DNA of 64,000 nucleotides from Paralvinella palmiformis (GCA_025642065.1 JAODUP010000476.1:72501-136500), one strand, 5' to 3'. Shown: positions 1-13,269, counted from the stretch's first letter. Program-made: numbers and translations. Notes: generated by a model not told the origin, from the letters alone.

Positions 1-779
1 GTCTTCATTGGTTCGGGGCCGGGACGGGAATGGAAAGGTCATGCTTGTTAAATCCGGAATCAAAGATTATCGCTTATTATAATCTCCACGGCGGCCGTTG
101 ACTAAATCCTGGATGCTAGACATTGGATTAAGGGGAGTCGTGCTCAGGTAAGCAAGGATTATCGCCTCTGATGTATCCGCCTAGGACTTCCGCTATCCCA
201 GTACGCCGATCCGGACGGGTATCCGCTAGTTGGGCTACTAATTGTACATCCGGTAGTTGGCCGGAGAGGTGTTTGTTTGGGTGAGGAGGACATCTCGGAT
301 TACAAGGCCCCGGATTATCGGCTCGTAATCGTACACTTTTGGTACCACTAACCCACTTCTTGGCACTGTACTATCCGGAAGCCGACTGATCCTGAACGGT
401 ACGGTACGTTGGCCCGTTATACTACATCTGCTTTCCAGAGGTTTGTTGTATACCTGGAGCTTGTTGGACTTAGGTCTTCTTATGACCAAGCTCTCCTATT
501 ATCAGGAGCTGTACTAAAACCTGACTGTTTATATTCGTCCAGGTACCGTCTTTGCAATGTGTTTGTTTGTATGTTTGTTTGATTGTTTGTTTGTTGCCTC
601 TCGGTCAATGAGGCTAGTTATTGTTAATCTATATCGGTGTTTGTTGTCATTCAATTTGTGTGCTAGATTTATATTGTGTGTGTGAGATAGAATGTCAACT
701 TGACACCTTTACCGACATGTTGACTAATAAAGTGTTTACATTCAATCTCTTTACCTGATCAGGTGAAGTCGAGGAGCAC
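1..779. other. Non-coding stretch, no gene seen
   Basis: Unique-looking sequence with recurrent short atccgg and ggattatcg words in the first 480 bases, which hints at a very decayed tandem repeat but is too diverged to delimit. A TTTG-rich run lies at about 558-596. The minus-strand open frame near 238-489 has no recognisable domain and no splice context. Confidence 0.5.
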
Positions 780-1050
780 AGATAAGTTGACCGACTGAGT
801 GACTAAGCATTTGATGAAATTAGTCATTTACTGACTGACTGACTTACTTACTTACACACTCACTCACTAACCAACAAACTGATTGACTGCCCGACCGACC
901 GACTGACCAACCAACTGACCGACTGAATGAACGAACGAATGAATGGCTGTCTGACTGATTGACTGACTGACTCACTCACTCGCTCGCTCACTCACTCGCT
1001 CACTTATTGACTAACTGACCCACTCACACGCTCACTCGCAGTTTAAACCA
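780..1050. repeat. Degenerate GACT/ACTC tetranucleotide tract
   Basis: A run of imperfect gact, actc, ctga and gaat tetranucleotides, looking like an old microsatellite broken by substitutions. The same (CACT)/(GAGT) motif recurs as near-perfect arrays at 35.7 kb and 63.1 kb, so this is probably an aged member of the same class. Confidence 0.75.
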
Positions 1051-1328
1051 CAATCCAGACGGATACCTAGCCGAGATACCTGAATGACAAACTAGATCAA
1101 TCCATCAGTCATCGTAAATTACTTCATTTGTTTCGTGTCAGTTCAACTAGACTAGTTATAACTAGACCGAGGAAGGTCTAATTGGTGTTTCTAATTTTCC
1201 TGGCAGCAATTCCTAACTCGCTGTCGACCAAAATATGTCGTTCTGCGGGCAATGTTAGCGGGTCCGTCCGCCCCTTTCTACACGATACGGTTGAATTAAA
1301 ACAACTGTATCTCGTTAACCGTTGTGTG

Positions 1329-1515
1329 GTGCATGGAAGTGTTTATCGTATGATCGGATGATGCTGTTAGTGTCTATGTATCAGTTCCGTGCATGGGAGT
1401 GTTTATCGTGTGATCGGAAGTTGCTGGTAGTGTCCATGTATCAGTTACGTGCATGGAAATGTTTATCGTGTGATCAAATGTTGCTGTTAGTGTCTAGGTA
1501 TCAGAGAACGGTTCC
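1329..1515. repeat. 60-bp tandem repeat, about three units
   Basis: Units begin with gtgcatgg at 1329, 1389 and 1449, an exact 60-bp period, each ending in a gtatcag word, with a broken fourth start after 1500. Because the unit is a multiple of three, the plus strand keeps an open frame of 20-residue repeats. No signal peptide, domain or splice signal supports coding. Related gtatcagttag words continue to about 1890, suggesting a longer, older array. Confidence 0.85.
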
Positions 1516-2993
1516 TCGTGTATCGGTTAGGGACGATACAAGTGAATTAGGCCAAACGGATTAAGCATATGACGGGGATAATGTTGTAATGGGTGGGCGG
1601 GTGTTGGGTGGGTGTTGGGAGTGATTGCCGTAATGCATCACTTCACCAATACCCATTGTTCTTAAAGTCTATCAGTATCAATCAGTGGGTATCAGTATAA
1701 ATCGGTCAGTGGCTATCGCTGTACGTCATGAGATTCAACATCGGCGTGATGCACGGTTCCACGGGTGTATCAGTTAGTGTTGATACAAGCCGTCGTTCTC
1801 GCATCCGATTGGTTGAACTGTGTATCAAGGAACTGGCGTACGCGAACTGGCCGCTGATGAACAGGTGTTGCGTATCGGTTAGTTTTAATAATCAGTGCGC
1901 GCGCATCCTATATAATACCACCTGATGCCCTACGAATGTATCCCGTCAGCTCGAACCATCTCGGATCAGTTTAAGCTGTTGTTGTTGTTGTTGCTGCTGC
2001 ATTTGTTGTTATTATCAGTTGGTAATGACACACAGATGTGGCTGGCTTCTGGTCGGTTAACAATGACCAGAACATACCTCATCGTGGTCGCTCACCGCGT
2101 GTACTCACAGTTGTTGCCCAACAGACGTCAATTTATGTGTGTGTGTTGTACCATCGTCTCGGGACGCTCAATCATTAAGCAGACATCCCATTTGCCGAGC
2201 CAGCCAATCTACAGGTAGCCGAAACTCGCGCTCGGATGCTGCTGTTGTTGTTGTTTTTCTTCTCTTTCTGATGGAAACAGTTTTAGGATGAGTGGATGGA
2301 TGGATTCCTCCGACGGCCGTCTTTGTCGCTGGCTCTAGAAAGGCCTCATCGCAGTTGGGTCTGGATTAAACGCGCATTCGGGTTACGTTCACTATAAACA
2401 ACACTGAAGGCGATGCGCTCTGTTAGTACCATCGCGAGTTCATCTTGCCGGCAGAATGACCCGATAAGTGCTCGATGTGATCGTTGTACAGACGTTTTCA
2501 GACGGAGAGCATTCGTAGCAGGTCTGGACGAGCGTGTTCCACGCCGGTCTGGATCAGCATATTTCACGCAGATCGATAACGTTATAGTGGATTAAGTTTC
2601 CTCTCCTCTCTTTGAGTGTTGCACTTTCTAACTAGGAAGGAATTTGGCGGCTTCCCGAATCTCATCCGATATAAATACATTACGATATGGCAGGTTTTCT
2701 TCCATCAGGAATATGTTCTATGCTATGGAATTGTGTTAGGTGATGAGCAAGAACCATCGAGGCATTCTGAATATCCATGTCTGGTCTTTAATCCATTCGG
2801 TTGTTTTCGCTGTGTGTAAACAGAGAGAGTATTATTACATAATGAAACTAATACACGCGAGATTGTGTCTACTGTTACCAATGTTTACGGATACATATAC
2901 ACGTAAACGATACATGTATATTCGATTCCACGTTGAGTTTAAAGGTTTACGTACTTTAATCAGCTATTTTTGAGAAGTAGGCCTCCTCGGGTC

Positions 2994-2995
<2 letters not shown>
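1516..2995. other. Non-coding stretch, no gene seen
   Basis: Scattered tatcagt words to about 1900, a (TTG)/(CTG)-rich run at 1977-2006, then unique sequence. The open frames here are short, overlap on both strands and show no recognisable domain. Confidence 0.5.

Positions 2996-3061
<66 letters not shown>
2996..3061. repeat. Compound (CA)n(TA)n(GA)n microsatellite
   Basis: Three dinucleotide blocks follow one another without spacer: CA, then TA, then GA. The same three-block order appears elsewhere in the window in part, for example TA then GA at 28254. Confidence 0.95.
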
Positions 3062-3062
<1 letters not shown>

Positions 3063-4266
3063 TGACCTTGGAACAGGCAAGTCAGGACACGATAAGCACC
3101 TGGGTTTGACGGAATCAGCCGAGATGTGAACAGGACTATATCGTCCGTTGTCTAGTTATGCCTGTAATGAACGTATTGCATCGAAAGCTCTCTGGTTATT
3201 ATCTACCTGTTTGGTCACTTTAATAATCAGACTGTATCAGGAGATCGAAACATACGAATTGTGCGAATCAAAGGAAAATGTCGCACTTTTATTGTTTTGA
3301 TGATATGAAGTAGCTGCTAGGTGATAGGGATACCACTTTACCGTATTTCTATGGTTCACTACTATACCAGGTGATTCGGCTCTATGAGAACCCATGCAAA
3401 TGTGAGTCCGGGGACGGGGGGAGAGCGCGATCCGTGGGTTTGGGTGGGTGTCTGGATGAGTGGGTGGAATTGACGCGGATACTTCTCCGCGTTGCCAATG
3501 AAGTCCTGGTTAATGACGACTGCCCGTATAATCAATCAGCATCGCGACCATTCTCTGAGAGATGACGCACACAATCCGGTTCATTAAGTAGCTCACTCTT
3601 CCCGGACGCCTGACATCGTCGTCGGCTTCCCGTCGCCTATTGTAATGATGTAATGGAGGAAGATCCGTCGGCGTGACCGCCGCCATCCGGTAATGAGACC
3701 TTATCAACGGCTGGCGTGGCCGATCCGGAACACGTCTCCCGTCTTGCGTCCGGCCCTTTTCTTCGCCATCATCGGTGTTATTAGTTGTTGGCAGGCGCCG
3801 CGGTTTTATGTCTCCGGGCGCGTGAATTTTATGCCCTCGCAAATCCCCGACCTCGTGGTCGCTCGTTGGCGAGGCATCGTTCCGACGGACCGCGGGACGG
3901 TCTAATGGAAGATGTTTTCCCTTTATGATGGATGGAAGCCGCGTTGTTGGAGAGAGCGGGCTATCCTTCAGCCGGAGTCGGTACCGTCTAACCTGCGCCT
4001 TATACCGGGAACCGATCCGGTATGAGGTAAGTACTGGACGTGGTGATTGGGAGGGGGGGGGTATTGTGTGTAGTCCCGGTGGGAGGGTCCGGGAGGATGT
4101 TCCGGATCCGTTGCCGCGTGTGTCTGTGTCTGTGTGTGTCTGTGTGTGTTCATTCTGCTCCTCAGTTCGCTGATCAAAACGATCTCCGTAATTTTGATCC
4201 GGGCACAGTTTAATCCGTTCTGACGTCGAGTAACACCGATGTCAGGTCGGCGCTAATGTCCCTCAT
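3062..4266. other. CpG-containing unique sequence, no gene recognised
   Basis: From about 3400 to 4260 the sequence is rich in CG dinucleotides and lacks transposon signatures. Open frames on both strands (for example the minus strand 3510-3842) have low-complexity or Arg/Pro-rich translations without a known domain, so they are not called. Confidence 0.4.
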
Positions 4267-4270
4267 TATA

Positions 4271-4470
4271 TCCCGATAGCTCAGACGGTATGGTGCTCGG
4301 CTGGCGAGCCGACATTCTTGGATCCCGGCACTGCGTGAGCCGGATGAGATTTATGTCGGAGGGAGTACCGTGGGTCCATCGGCCCGTCTGGAGCGGAGAA
4401 GTTCTACAAACCGGTCGGGATCCGGTGGCTCTCGGTAAACAATGACGAATACTACGTCAAGTCACTTGTA
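4271..4470 (+). mobile_element. tRNA-derived SINE (family C), probable
   Basis: The head resembles a tRNA gene. An A-box-like stretch at 4277-4297 (tagctcagacggtatggtgc) is followed by a B-box-like gatcccggc at about 4322, as in Pol III SINE promoters. A non-tRNA body with gtcggagggagtaccgtggg follows. It does not fold as an intact tRNA, and no second copy is visible in the window, so the family and 3' end are uncertain. Confidence 0.5.
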
Positions 4471-4489
4471 CAATAATATCTTTCTCCGC

Positions 4490-4666
4490 GTGTGTGTGTG
4501 TGTGTGTATGTGTGTGCGTGTTACTGATGTTTAGTTTGATAGATTCTTCATACATACATACATACATACATACATACGACGTACGTATACGTACGTACGT
4601 ACACACACACACACACACACATACATACATACATACATACATACGTATGTATGTACGTACGTACGT

Positions 4667-4709
<43 letters not shown>

Positions 4710-4735
4710 TACATACATACATACACATGCATCCA
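4490..4735. repeat. Compound GT / CATA / CGTA / CA microsatellite
   Basis: (GT)n at 4490-4519, then alternating blocks of (CATA)n, (CGTA)n and (CA)n to 4735. Long open frames across this interval on both strands are repeat translations (poly Cys-Val, His-Thr, Tyr-Ile) and are not genes. Confidence 0.95.
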
Positions 4736-5156
4736 TACATAATACTAACATGTACTTACATATACACACGGAATGGAAACAGATGCGCATGTGACCACCA
4801 CCACCCTCACCACCCCCATCCCCGGCCTGAACTAAATAAGACATATGTTCCACTGTTAGCCGAAGCAAGACATCATATCTATGATATACACATTATATTA
4901 CTGGTACTAGTCAGCAATATGGAACCTAACTAGAACATGTATGGAAATAATAGCTATTGTTTACATTAACACTACAACTACACGTGTCTTAGATTGGGCA
5001 TGGCATGGATCCTGTCCGAGGGATGGCGCGATCCAGTATTGTTTATATTCCAGCTTCATCTTCTGTTACTGAAAATATATAAACAACAGTGATGAGATTA
5101 GTAATATTCTGTCGTTGAATTTGGGGACACACACACACACACACTGGGAAGGCAAC

Positions 5157-5196
<40 letters not shown>

Positions 5197-5917
5197 TAAT
5201 TGTAGCATAGTTCGTAGCACACTATGCTGCAAAGCTTCCGGTTTGGAGATGAAATATCGGTTTTATCTGTGTATGTTGGATAATTCATCCTTCAACAAAA
5301 AGGCCTGGCCCTGATCATGTTAATTCCTAGATCATTTGTCCCAGAAAATAGTCAAACCGTGATAAATACTCGAACTGGCCACCATGTGGCTAATTAATTA
5401 TACAGCAGCATATGCACGCATTCTCGGTGTTGGCATACACAGAGTGATGACGTTACACACAAAACCGAACAAACCCATACCAAAAACAAACATATATCAA
5501 TAACGTCAGTATACAACTCTGCCCTTCGCCGAGCGGAAACGGCTTCAATGGAATATTTATAAGGATGTCGTGTAAGGCTCCGGGTTACTGATAAGGGACG
5601 GAATTTGCGCTTACGCGTAATTAAAATATCAGCGTATTGTAATGTCATTAACCCTTAATAATATCACAGTTCTGATAAACTTAAAATATCAAATGACTGG
5701 AATTAGCTTTATCTACAGTCTTAATAAGTAATTCAATATTAACAAGTAGGGTGAAATTATCCAAAGAATCGGTTTACTGTAATTACTTGTTTCGTGATTC
5801 TGGGGGGGCGGATGGGGGACCCGCTGCTTGTGTTATAGGCCCGGGGGTTACACCCTCTCTATGTCGGTACTGCGCACAACCGCATAGGCATACGTGCACA
5901 ATACATACTATATATAT

Positions 5918-5924
<7 letters not shown>
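4736..5924. repeat. Unique sequence with CA and long TA arrays
   Basis: Mostly unique sequence. A (CA)n block lies near 5129-5145 and a (TA)n block at about 5159-5193. Nothing gene-like was seen between 5194 and 5924. Confidence 0.8.
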
Positions 5925-5956
<32 letters not shown>

Positions 5957-6033
5957 GGTGTAGATATAATCCTGTATAGTGACACGTGCGCGCGCACACA
6001 CATACATACAGACACACACACACACACACACGA
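5925..6033. repeat. (TA)n and alternating CG/CA tract
   Basis: (TA)n at 5925-5953, then a short spacer, then an alternating purine-pyrimidine block (cgtgcgcgcgcacacac) running into (CA)n by 6031. The GC/CA part is a classic Z-DNA-prone sequence. Confidence 0.9.
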
Positions 6034-6719
<686 letters not shown>

Positions 6720-8076
6720 TTGTTTCAATTTCATTTTTACCCTAGCGGCGTTTTTCCGGAGAACATTATTTTCGCTATTATTGTGCCGGTGGTTGTATCA
6801 ATATATAAATAAATAACTGAGCTAGAGAGTTGTTGTTTTAGGTTGTTGTTGTTGTTGTTGTTGTTGTCGTGTTCCCATTTTTTTTTCTCTCCCTACTCCG
6901 TTGCCATTTCTTCCTGTTCCCGTCTGTTTATCCTTGTCCGTCCGTCGGTCTGTTTTGCCTATTTCTTAATTCGCCAGCCAGCCACGCATAATTAATGATG
7001 GTCCTCGTTGTCTCGCCCAAAAACCGCTTCCGTTGTTCGGCTGCCGCTTTCAACTCGGCGCGGGGCGCGCGCGCGTTTCCTCGTCCGAGCCGACGGCAGA
7101 TCCGGAGCCAGGTAAACAAACATAACGAGATGTGAACGTTACGCAATCGAGTTACAGGTAATTGAAAAACCCGATCACTCGCTCCTGAACGGCGAACGAG
7201 TACGGATCAAAATCGTGGCAACACCGGAGAACAGTTGGTGCTGTACGTCTCCCGGAAAGTGCGCGGGGGGGGGATGCGATGGCGGTTGCGGCGTTCAGGT
7301 GCCACCTTCTTTTTTACCTGTCCGTTAGTCGGATAGGACATAATCACCAGATATTATTTCTGTTCCGAGAACGATGGGGGGGGGGGGGAACAATCCGAAG
7401 GTGCGAACAATTATTCGGGTCATCCTCGTCCGGAAAAACCGTTCCGCGCTCTCTTTTTGATGATATCACCTCCATCCGGATGGTCATCCGCGAGTTTGAT
7501 CCAGATCACCTGTTGATATTGGTGTTATTTAGCTGTTCGGATCTGCCAGAATTCGGTCATAAATCATTTGCCGCGCGTCTTAGTTATTTCCGGATCACGT
7601 TATCAATGCCAATCATATCTTGGCACCAGCAGGACGTCCTCTGCGGTGACCGTTTGACCTTGAAGGAGAGAGAGAAAGAGAGAGAGAGAGAGATCCATAA
7701 TTACTGGATCGGTTAAGGAACTGCCGTAGGCTACCTGTGACCTGGTCAGCCGAGTTTGATAACAACTCTCCACCTAGTGGGGCTAGCTTAGAGACGACCA
7801 GTGGATACCTCAACCACCACCCGGTGTCCGGATCTCCGGTTTATGCTTCCAGTTAATTGGCTAGAAAATGTCTATCCGGATAGGCTGACACGTGATTTTA
7901 TTGGGTTTTCATAATGATCAACTAGGGGCTAGTGAGAGAAGGGATCATAATCCACATACAATTATATAATATTATGGTTTTTGTGCAATATATCGGTAAG
8001 AAAGGATTTGTTTGTGTTCTGTGGCGTGTGGAGAATAGTATTGCTGGTTATTAGTGCATGGCTAAGTCAAGACTGG
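6720..8076. other. Non-coding stretch, no gene recognised
   Basis: Has a (TTG)n run at about 6843-6867 and poly-G runs near 7265 and 7377-7388. The plus-strand open frame 7279-7716 (145 codons) ends in a GA repeat and has no domain or repeat structure I recognise; I treat it as chance. Confidence 0.45.
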
Positions 8077-8170
<94 letters not shown>

Positions 8171-8203
8171 AAGACGGACGGACGGACGGACGGACGGACG
8201 GAC
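8077..8203. repeat. (GACA)n followed by (GACG)n
   Basis: About 93 bp of perfect GACA tetranucleotide changes, after one aagac junction, into about 30 bp of GACG. The related second motif at one edge looks like a point mutation that then expanded. Confidence 0.97.
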
Positions 8204-8250
8204 ATCTATTCAACCACTCTCCCCACATACAATAACATATAAATTATCCC

Positions 8251-8251
8251 A

Positions 8252-8287
<36 letters not shown>

Positions 8288-8550
8288 GTACACGTCCCCC
8301 AACGAACACGTGTACTTAACGTGCAGGCGCACCCAACGCTTTTCCGCTTTTCCTGTTGAGATCCTATAACTATATAACACTCCGCCATCACTTATCTCTA
8401 TGTATCTTGTTAGAAACGAATATAGAGTCCGTAGATCATTGTACTATATGGCTCAGATCCGGACAGGTCTGGGGAAAACCCGAGATTTATATAACCACAA
8501 AGTTTAATTCTCCGAACCAGTGCCTCAACAAATTGCTCGAACATGCGCGT

Positions 8551-8586
<36 letters not shown>
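8251..8586. repeat. (TC)n(TA)n and (CA)n(TA)n microsatellites
   Basis: TC then TA blocks at 8251-8287, unique sequence between, and CA then TA blocks at about 8551-8586. Confidence 0.92.
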
Positions 8587-8587
<1 letters not shown>

Positions 8588-8937
8588 AACTAGTATATAC
8601 ACACACATGCACACCAGTCCGGTGGTAGAATATACCTGTAAATGTACCTGAGTAGATATATGTATGTGTTTAGCCGACGAACGTTGCACACAGTTTAACG
8701 TTCTACATATATTACTATAAACTATATGTTATCACTTGCTCTTTGTGAAGTTGATTTTTTCCGGCTTCTTGCTGCGGTTTATTTCGTCTCTCCATAACTT
8801 CATCATCATCGGTAATTATTATAACCTACGAAAACAAAGCTGTGTTTATCTTATTATCGTACTATGGTGTTTATGTGTTTCCTCTGTTACAAACTGTTAG
8901 TAACACGCTTTAATTAAGTTCATAATAATCAGCTACG

Positions 8938-9389
8938 GTCGACGGTGGCGCAGCGGTTGTGTAGCGTGCGACACTCGATGGCAAGGATACGGGTTCGAGG
9001 CCGGGAAATCGTTTTCCGGGGATTCATTTCTCGAGATTGTGGCCTGGTTTCTGAAACTTCGAGGACGTAAAAGACCACGAATGACAGTGACTTATCCCTG
9101 CGTGTGTCAGTTCAATCTTTCCGGATCACTCCTCTGTGGGTGGTACCGGTGATGGCGGTTCGGGGGAGGGTCGGGTCATCGACGTGTTCTTCTCTTATCC
9201 CCGTTTCATAATCATAGCCCGTGAAATGAAATATATTGGGAGAGAATATATACCACGGATACAATGGCAAACGACATCGTGACATATTATTTGGGGTATT
9301 ATTATATTACATATTATTTGTACAGCGCCTTTGAAAGGCTCCTGCTAGTAAGGGCGCTTTATTAAATATACATTATTATTATTATTATC
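8938..9389 (+). mobile_element. tRNA-derived SINE (family B) with LINE-like 3' tail
   Basis: The head contains an A-box-like ggtggcgcagcggttg near 8945 and a B-box-like gggttcgaggcc near 8991, as in Pol III-transcribed SINEs. A non-tRNA body of about 300 bp follows, and the 3' end reads gggcgctttattaaatat and then a (TTA)n tail to 9389. The same 3' end recurs at 35404-35445. Sharing a 3' end among elements is how SINEs borrow a partner LINE's reverse transcriptase; that role is inferred from family knowledge. Confidence 0.75.
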
Positions 9390-9889
9390 GTATTATATAA
9401 GAGCTAGTTCGAGTGTTGAAAATGTAAACATGTTTGCTCTCGATGTCAGTCAGATGAGCCACATCGTATATCAATGACGAATACTGGATGGTAATTAGTA
9501 TTGACGCCAGCATCATACGAGTGGAAATCGCTCTAAATCTCATCAACATCATCGGCAAATAGCAGATATAAATGTCCTTACTGATATTCGGATGATAGGT
9601 TTTAATAAATAATCGCATTACATTATACAAATCGTGTTACGCTATTATTAAATAAGGGCGAAAGTAATCGGGGACGGTCGTTTCCCAAAACGAAAATAAA
9701 ATGGGACGAAAGTAACTGATGCGCGAGTGCGTTCGGGGGCGTTTACTCCAGTCAACGTATAGGCCCCGATCGATTGTTCGTGTTTGCTTGTCCGAGCGCA
9801 TTGAACATACAATATGTAACCACCAAGCGTCGTCTACTGATGTGATTCGTCTCCCGATATTGGCATCCCGATGTTTACTCAGCGACCTA
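9390..9889. other. Non-coding stretch, no gene seen
   Basis: Unique sequence after the SINE tail. Short open frames only, with no recognisable domain. Confidence 0.5.
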
Positions 9890-10084
9890 CTTCCGCCTGA
9901 TACTCATAGATGAGTCATCTTCGTTTCCAATTGATGCTCAGTCATCATAGATCGAACACCCTTTCTTCCTCCAAGTATTCATGGCTCCGACACATTTACT
10001 TCGTCCCCGTACTCATTAACAGCTAGGCAAACTTTATACATCCAAGTAAATAGTCCGAACATAGGTTTTATTTCCACCTGACAC

Positions 10085-10104
10085 GGGGCGGGGCGGGGCG
10101 GGGC
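10085..10104 (+). other. (GGGGC)4 run, G-quadruplex and GC-box motif
   Basis: Four perfect GGGGC units directly abut the 5' end of the SINE at 10105. Four runs of four G with one-base loops match the G-quadruplex pattern, and the same bases match Sp1-type GC boxes. Confidence 0.8.
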
Positions 10105-10295
10105 GCCTCCGTGGTCTAACCGGTAGCGCGTTGGATCACAGATCGCTACCACCCGAGTTCGAATCTCGGCATTGGCATATCTGAAGGGTGTGTCATCTTG
10201 GACTTCGCTTCATTACATTTTGTAGGTCGCTCGGCCCATTTAGCCTACCACGTGCACAAAAGTGGCCGTAAAACATCAATCATCATCATCATCAA
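10105..10295 (+). mobile_element. tRNA-derived SINE (family A), copy 1
   Basis: A-box region gtggtctaaccggtagcg at 10111-10128 and B-box gagttcgaatc at 10155-10165. The body carries the family signature ctgaagggtgtgtcatctt, then cggcccatttagcctacca, and ends in agtggccgtaaaacatc followed by a (CAT)n tail. Six other copies or fragments in this window share the same order of blocks. It retains both Pol III promoter boxes and is among the best preserved copies. Confidence 0.88.
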
Positions 10296-10890
10296 CTCGA
10301 CACTCAGCCATACCTTTGTCATTATTACTTCTGCCTGGTACTCAAAAACAACTCGATCGCATTTGTACTCAGTCAGTCATTTGTCACCTGTATATACACA
10401 TTGTACTCGACAAAATGTGGTAACAATTATTTCTAGGCGCTACTGGGCCGTAGTTTAGCCGCCGATTACTCCCAGGTGGTACTCGTTAATAGGTCCGTCA
10501 TCCTTACTCCCTTCCTAGTACTCAGTATTTACTCAATCTGGTGCCCGCTCATAACTTGGCCATTATTCGTTCCACCTCTGATACTCATTAACAGCTTTGT
10601 CACCCAATTGCATTATTTTTTACTTCCCTTGTATTCAACCAAAACTTGAATACCTCACCAACAACTAGGTCACCTTCAGTTGTACGCCGTACTCGGGGTA
10701 ACCTTGGTGACCTTCATTTCGAGCAGGCACCCACCCACCCAGTAATAGCTCTCGACCTCCTTTTCCTCAATGGTGGCTCGGTCAACTTTGTTTTCACCTG
10801 TTACTCATTAATAACTCGACCACCTTTACTTACCAGCCTTTGGCTTCGGTACGCGCACAAACGGCCACCAGACGTGACATCGGAACTCAC

Positions 10891-12342
10891 GGACAAAAAT
10901 AGCCCGTAACCCCCCCCCCCGCAAAAACAGATTTTATAAATAAATGCCTTTTCCAAACCGGTGTAATTTATTTATGGGTACAATTTCTATCATTTTGGCC
11001 ATTCGTTTGACAGTTAAATTATTGGGCCAACTTTAAAAAGCCTTTTCGTCATACCTACCCTCAAAACCCCAAGTATTTAGAGGTATCAGAGAAGGTCGAA
11101 AATGTGGAAGAGTGGACGAAGCCAATCGATACCCACTCACATATTAAAATAATTATTGCCTTTAGGGGGAGGACTCGTATTCCACAGCACAGACTGTTAC
11201 TTATCTAGCATGGGTACAATATTTGTCTTAATTGCTGCAAGCTGTGCGGGAGCCAGAGCACACACACACACACACACACACACATAAATGCACTATGCCG
11301 AGGCTGAGGGTTGCCTCTGTTTGCGAGCAATAATATTTGATCAAGCACTTGCTCTAATCAGTACCCAATGATAAGTATACGCCGGTGGTAAAATCGACTC
11401 TGTGCTGCCATCTGTAGGAGCTCAAAAACTGACATCACTAATTACCACACCGTAAAGTCTAATATCAGCCGGTCATTGCCTGCCTCTCAGCGCCGGATCG
11501 GTTCGGATAAAAATCCAACCGGTTCGGCACTTTTCTGATTGCGATGAACAGAGACGAAATGTCGTCTTGCTTCGAGACCCGGGAGCGTGTAGAATATATA
11601 TTGGCGGCACGGATGGATTGGGTCGATGATTGTCAGTGACGATCCGCGTCCGTGTGGTATATAGACTCGACCCAGACGGAACACCTGTTCCGGACGTTAA
11701 GCCAGCCTCAACCTTGCCGTCATTGGCTGTCATTAGTTCATGAAATAATTACAAATGTTTCTCTCCTGCGTGATGTATACCGGACTCGTTTGGGGGGGGG
11801 GGGGAGGGAGCAATGGCGTAAAGCTGTCAGGATCGCGGTAAACCGGGCTTACTTTAGAGTTTTGTTGTTGGCTGAGGCGCATTCAGTTAAAATGAATAAC
11901 ATTTCTAATTTGGGAAGTGTTCATATGGCACACACACACACGCACACACATAGACATATGTATACAAACTGATATAGATGTACGCACAGACATGTTCTCA
12001 TCTGCACACACAGACACAGGAATACGGAGGTACGGATGCGCAGAAATGTATATATGATGGCAGACTGACGTAGCTACAAATCCGACTATACAAACAAACA
12101 AACAAACAAACAAACAAACAAACACATGCATACACATGTATGCCAGTTAACGTAGGTTGATAGTACCAAAGGTAGCGTAATAGTTAGTACCAATTGGAAA
12201 CTGTTTAAAAATACTAGGCGATCTCTGGAGCCTCACGTGACTAAAGTTCCGAATAAACATGCCAATAGCTCGGTTGCGTGTCGGGATCATTAAATGAAAT
12301 AGCGCTCGTAGAAAGGATGGGATTGCCATTGAACGAACGTGA
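10891..12342. other. Non-coding with CA and CAAA microsatellites
   Basis: A poly-C run at 10910-10920, (CA)n at 11259-11284, poly-G near 11794-11804, CA-rich sequence at 11931-11950, and (CAAA)n at about 12089-12124. No gene was recognised. The overlapping minus-strand frames at 11473-11733 lack a known domain. Confidence 0.6.
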
Positions 12343-12452
12343 CATATTATGATGTTATGACGTCATAATATGCCACAGCTCACGGTTTGGCTAAATACCA
12401 CACTAACAAAATCCGATCAGATTCAGTTGGTATGGTATGTAGCCAAGCTGTG
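12343..12452. repeat. Two adjacent inverted repeats (foldback)
   Basis: First hairpin: catattatga at 12343-12352 pairs perfectly with tcataatatg at 12363-12372, and the interval includes a perfect TGACGTCA at 12358-12365. Second, imperfect hairpin: the cacagct...ttggctaaatacca arm at 12374-12400 matches the complement of tggtatgtagccaagctgtg at 12433-12452. Adjacent palindromes like this are typical of short non-autonomous DNA transposons, but no target duplication was established. Confidence 0.6.
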
Positions 12453-12884
12453 AGAGGAATTTTGTTTCTGTTTTGTATACAAACAAGTATCTATTGATAT
12501 GCTATAATCAATAAGGTAAACTTTATAGTTTTGCTGATACTGTTCAAGTTTTATCCATTATATTAATAATAATAATAATAGTATTATTATTATAGTGCAA
12601 CTTTATATAGAATTAGTAGTCAAAATGCACTAACTATCCTATTATGCACTGTTATGCGTTTGTTTTAATGCTTCTGTGTAATTACCTGGACTTTGGGTCT
12701 CCGGCTAATCCTGGGAATCAACTCTGGTCACGGAATAAGCTCATCCTTTGGGTTCGGGGCGACCCTCCTGAGACCGCTAACATATCCCCTTCCTCGTCGG
12801 AGCTCAACTTTATTAAATGAATTTTTTACATGCATGCCTGTGGTTCTGAGGTCTTGCAGCTCCTGGGTTGCTCCTACAAAGCAA
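12453..12884. other. AT-rich non-coding stretch
   Basis: Contains a (TAA)/(TTA) run at about 12563-12592 and otherwise unique AT-rich sequence. No gene signals seen. Confidence 0.5.
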
Positions 12885-12985
12885 TGAGTGAGTGGTTTAT
12901 TGAACCTGCTTCTTGGTGAAACATCCCATAAACACAGATATGATTCTGAATTCGACCCTGACAACAGGGCACTCATTTTGCAGAT
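12885..12985 (-). mobile_element. SINE fragment, same family as 27150-27290
   Basis: Read on the minus strand, it carries the stretch gtttatgggatgtttcacc downstream of a decayed B-box. This aligns block by block with the better preserved copy at 27150-27290 (gtttgtgggatgtttctct). The tRNA-like head is lost or too decayed to see. Confidence 0.5.
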
Positions 12986-13085
12986 TTACAAAGAACATTC
13001 TGTTAATGTTAACCTATTTCTTGTAGATCCCAGGGTGACGAGATATTCTATAGAAGATACTTATGTACGAATTGGGAAACTAGCA

Positions 13086-13128
13086 ACACACACACACACA
13101 CACACACAATATATATATATATATATAT
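13086..13128. repeat. (CA)n(TA)n compound microsatellite
   Basis: A CA block passes directly into a TA block. Minus-strand open frames across it are repeat translations. Confidence 0.93.
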
Positions 13129-13162
13129 AAGATAATAAAGAAGTGTAAATTGTTTCTGTTTT

Positions 13163-13269
13163 AAGTGAAATTTGGAACACCCTTCTGAGATAGTTCGGCC
13201 AGGATTTGAGCCCAGATGCAATACATCTTTGGCCAATCACGCAACCACTTAGCCGATGGAGGCACCCCT
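13163..13269 (-). mobile_element. Degraded SINE (family A)
   Basis: Minus-strand match to family A: ggtgcctcc at the head, a decayed B-box (gggctcaaatcc), then cagaagggtgttcc and a shortened body. It lacks the terminal agtggccgtaaaac block, so it is 3'-truncated or too mutated there. Confidence 0.6.

Larger units (their letters stand above)
9890..10890. repeat. Decayed minisatellite, interrupted by a SINE
   Basis: Words such as ggtactcattaacagct and ggtcacctttactt recur every few dozen bases from about 9893 to 10083, and again from about 10310 to 10880. Repeat units look roughly 35-45 bp long and are strongly diverged. The block is split by a (GGGGC)4 run and a SINE at 10085-10295, so the minisatellite is older than the insertion. 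Confidence 0.6.
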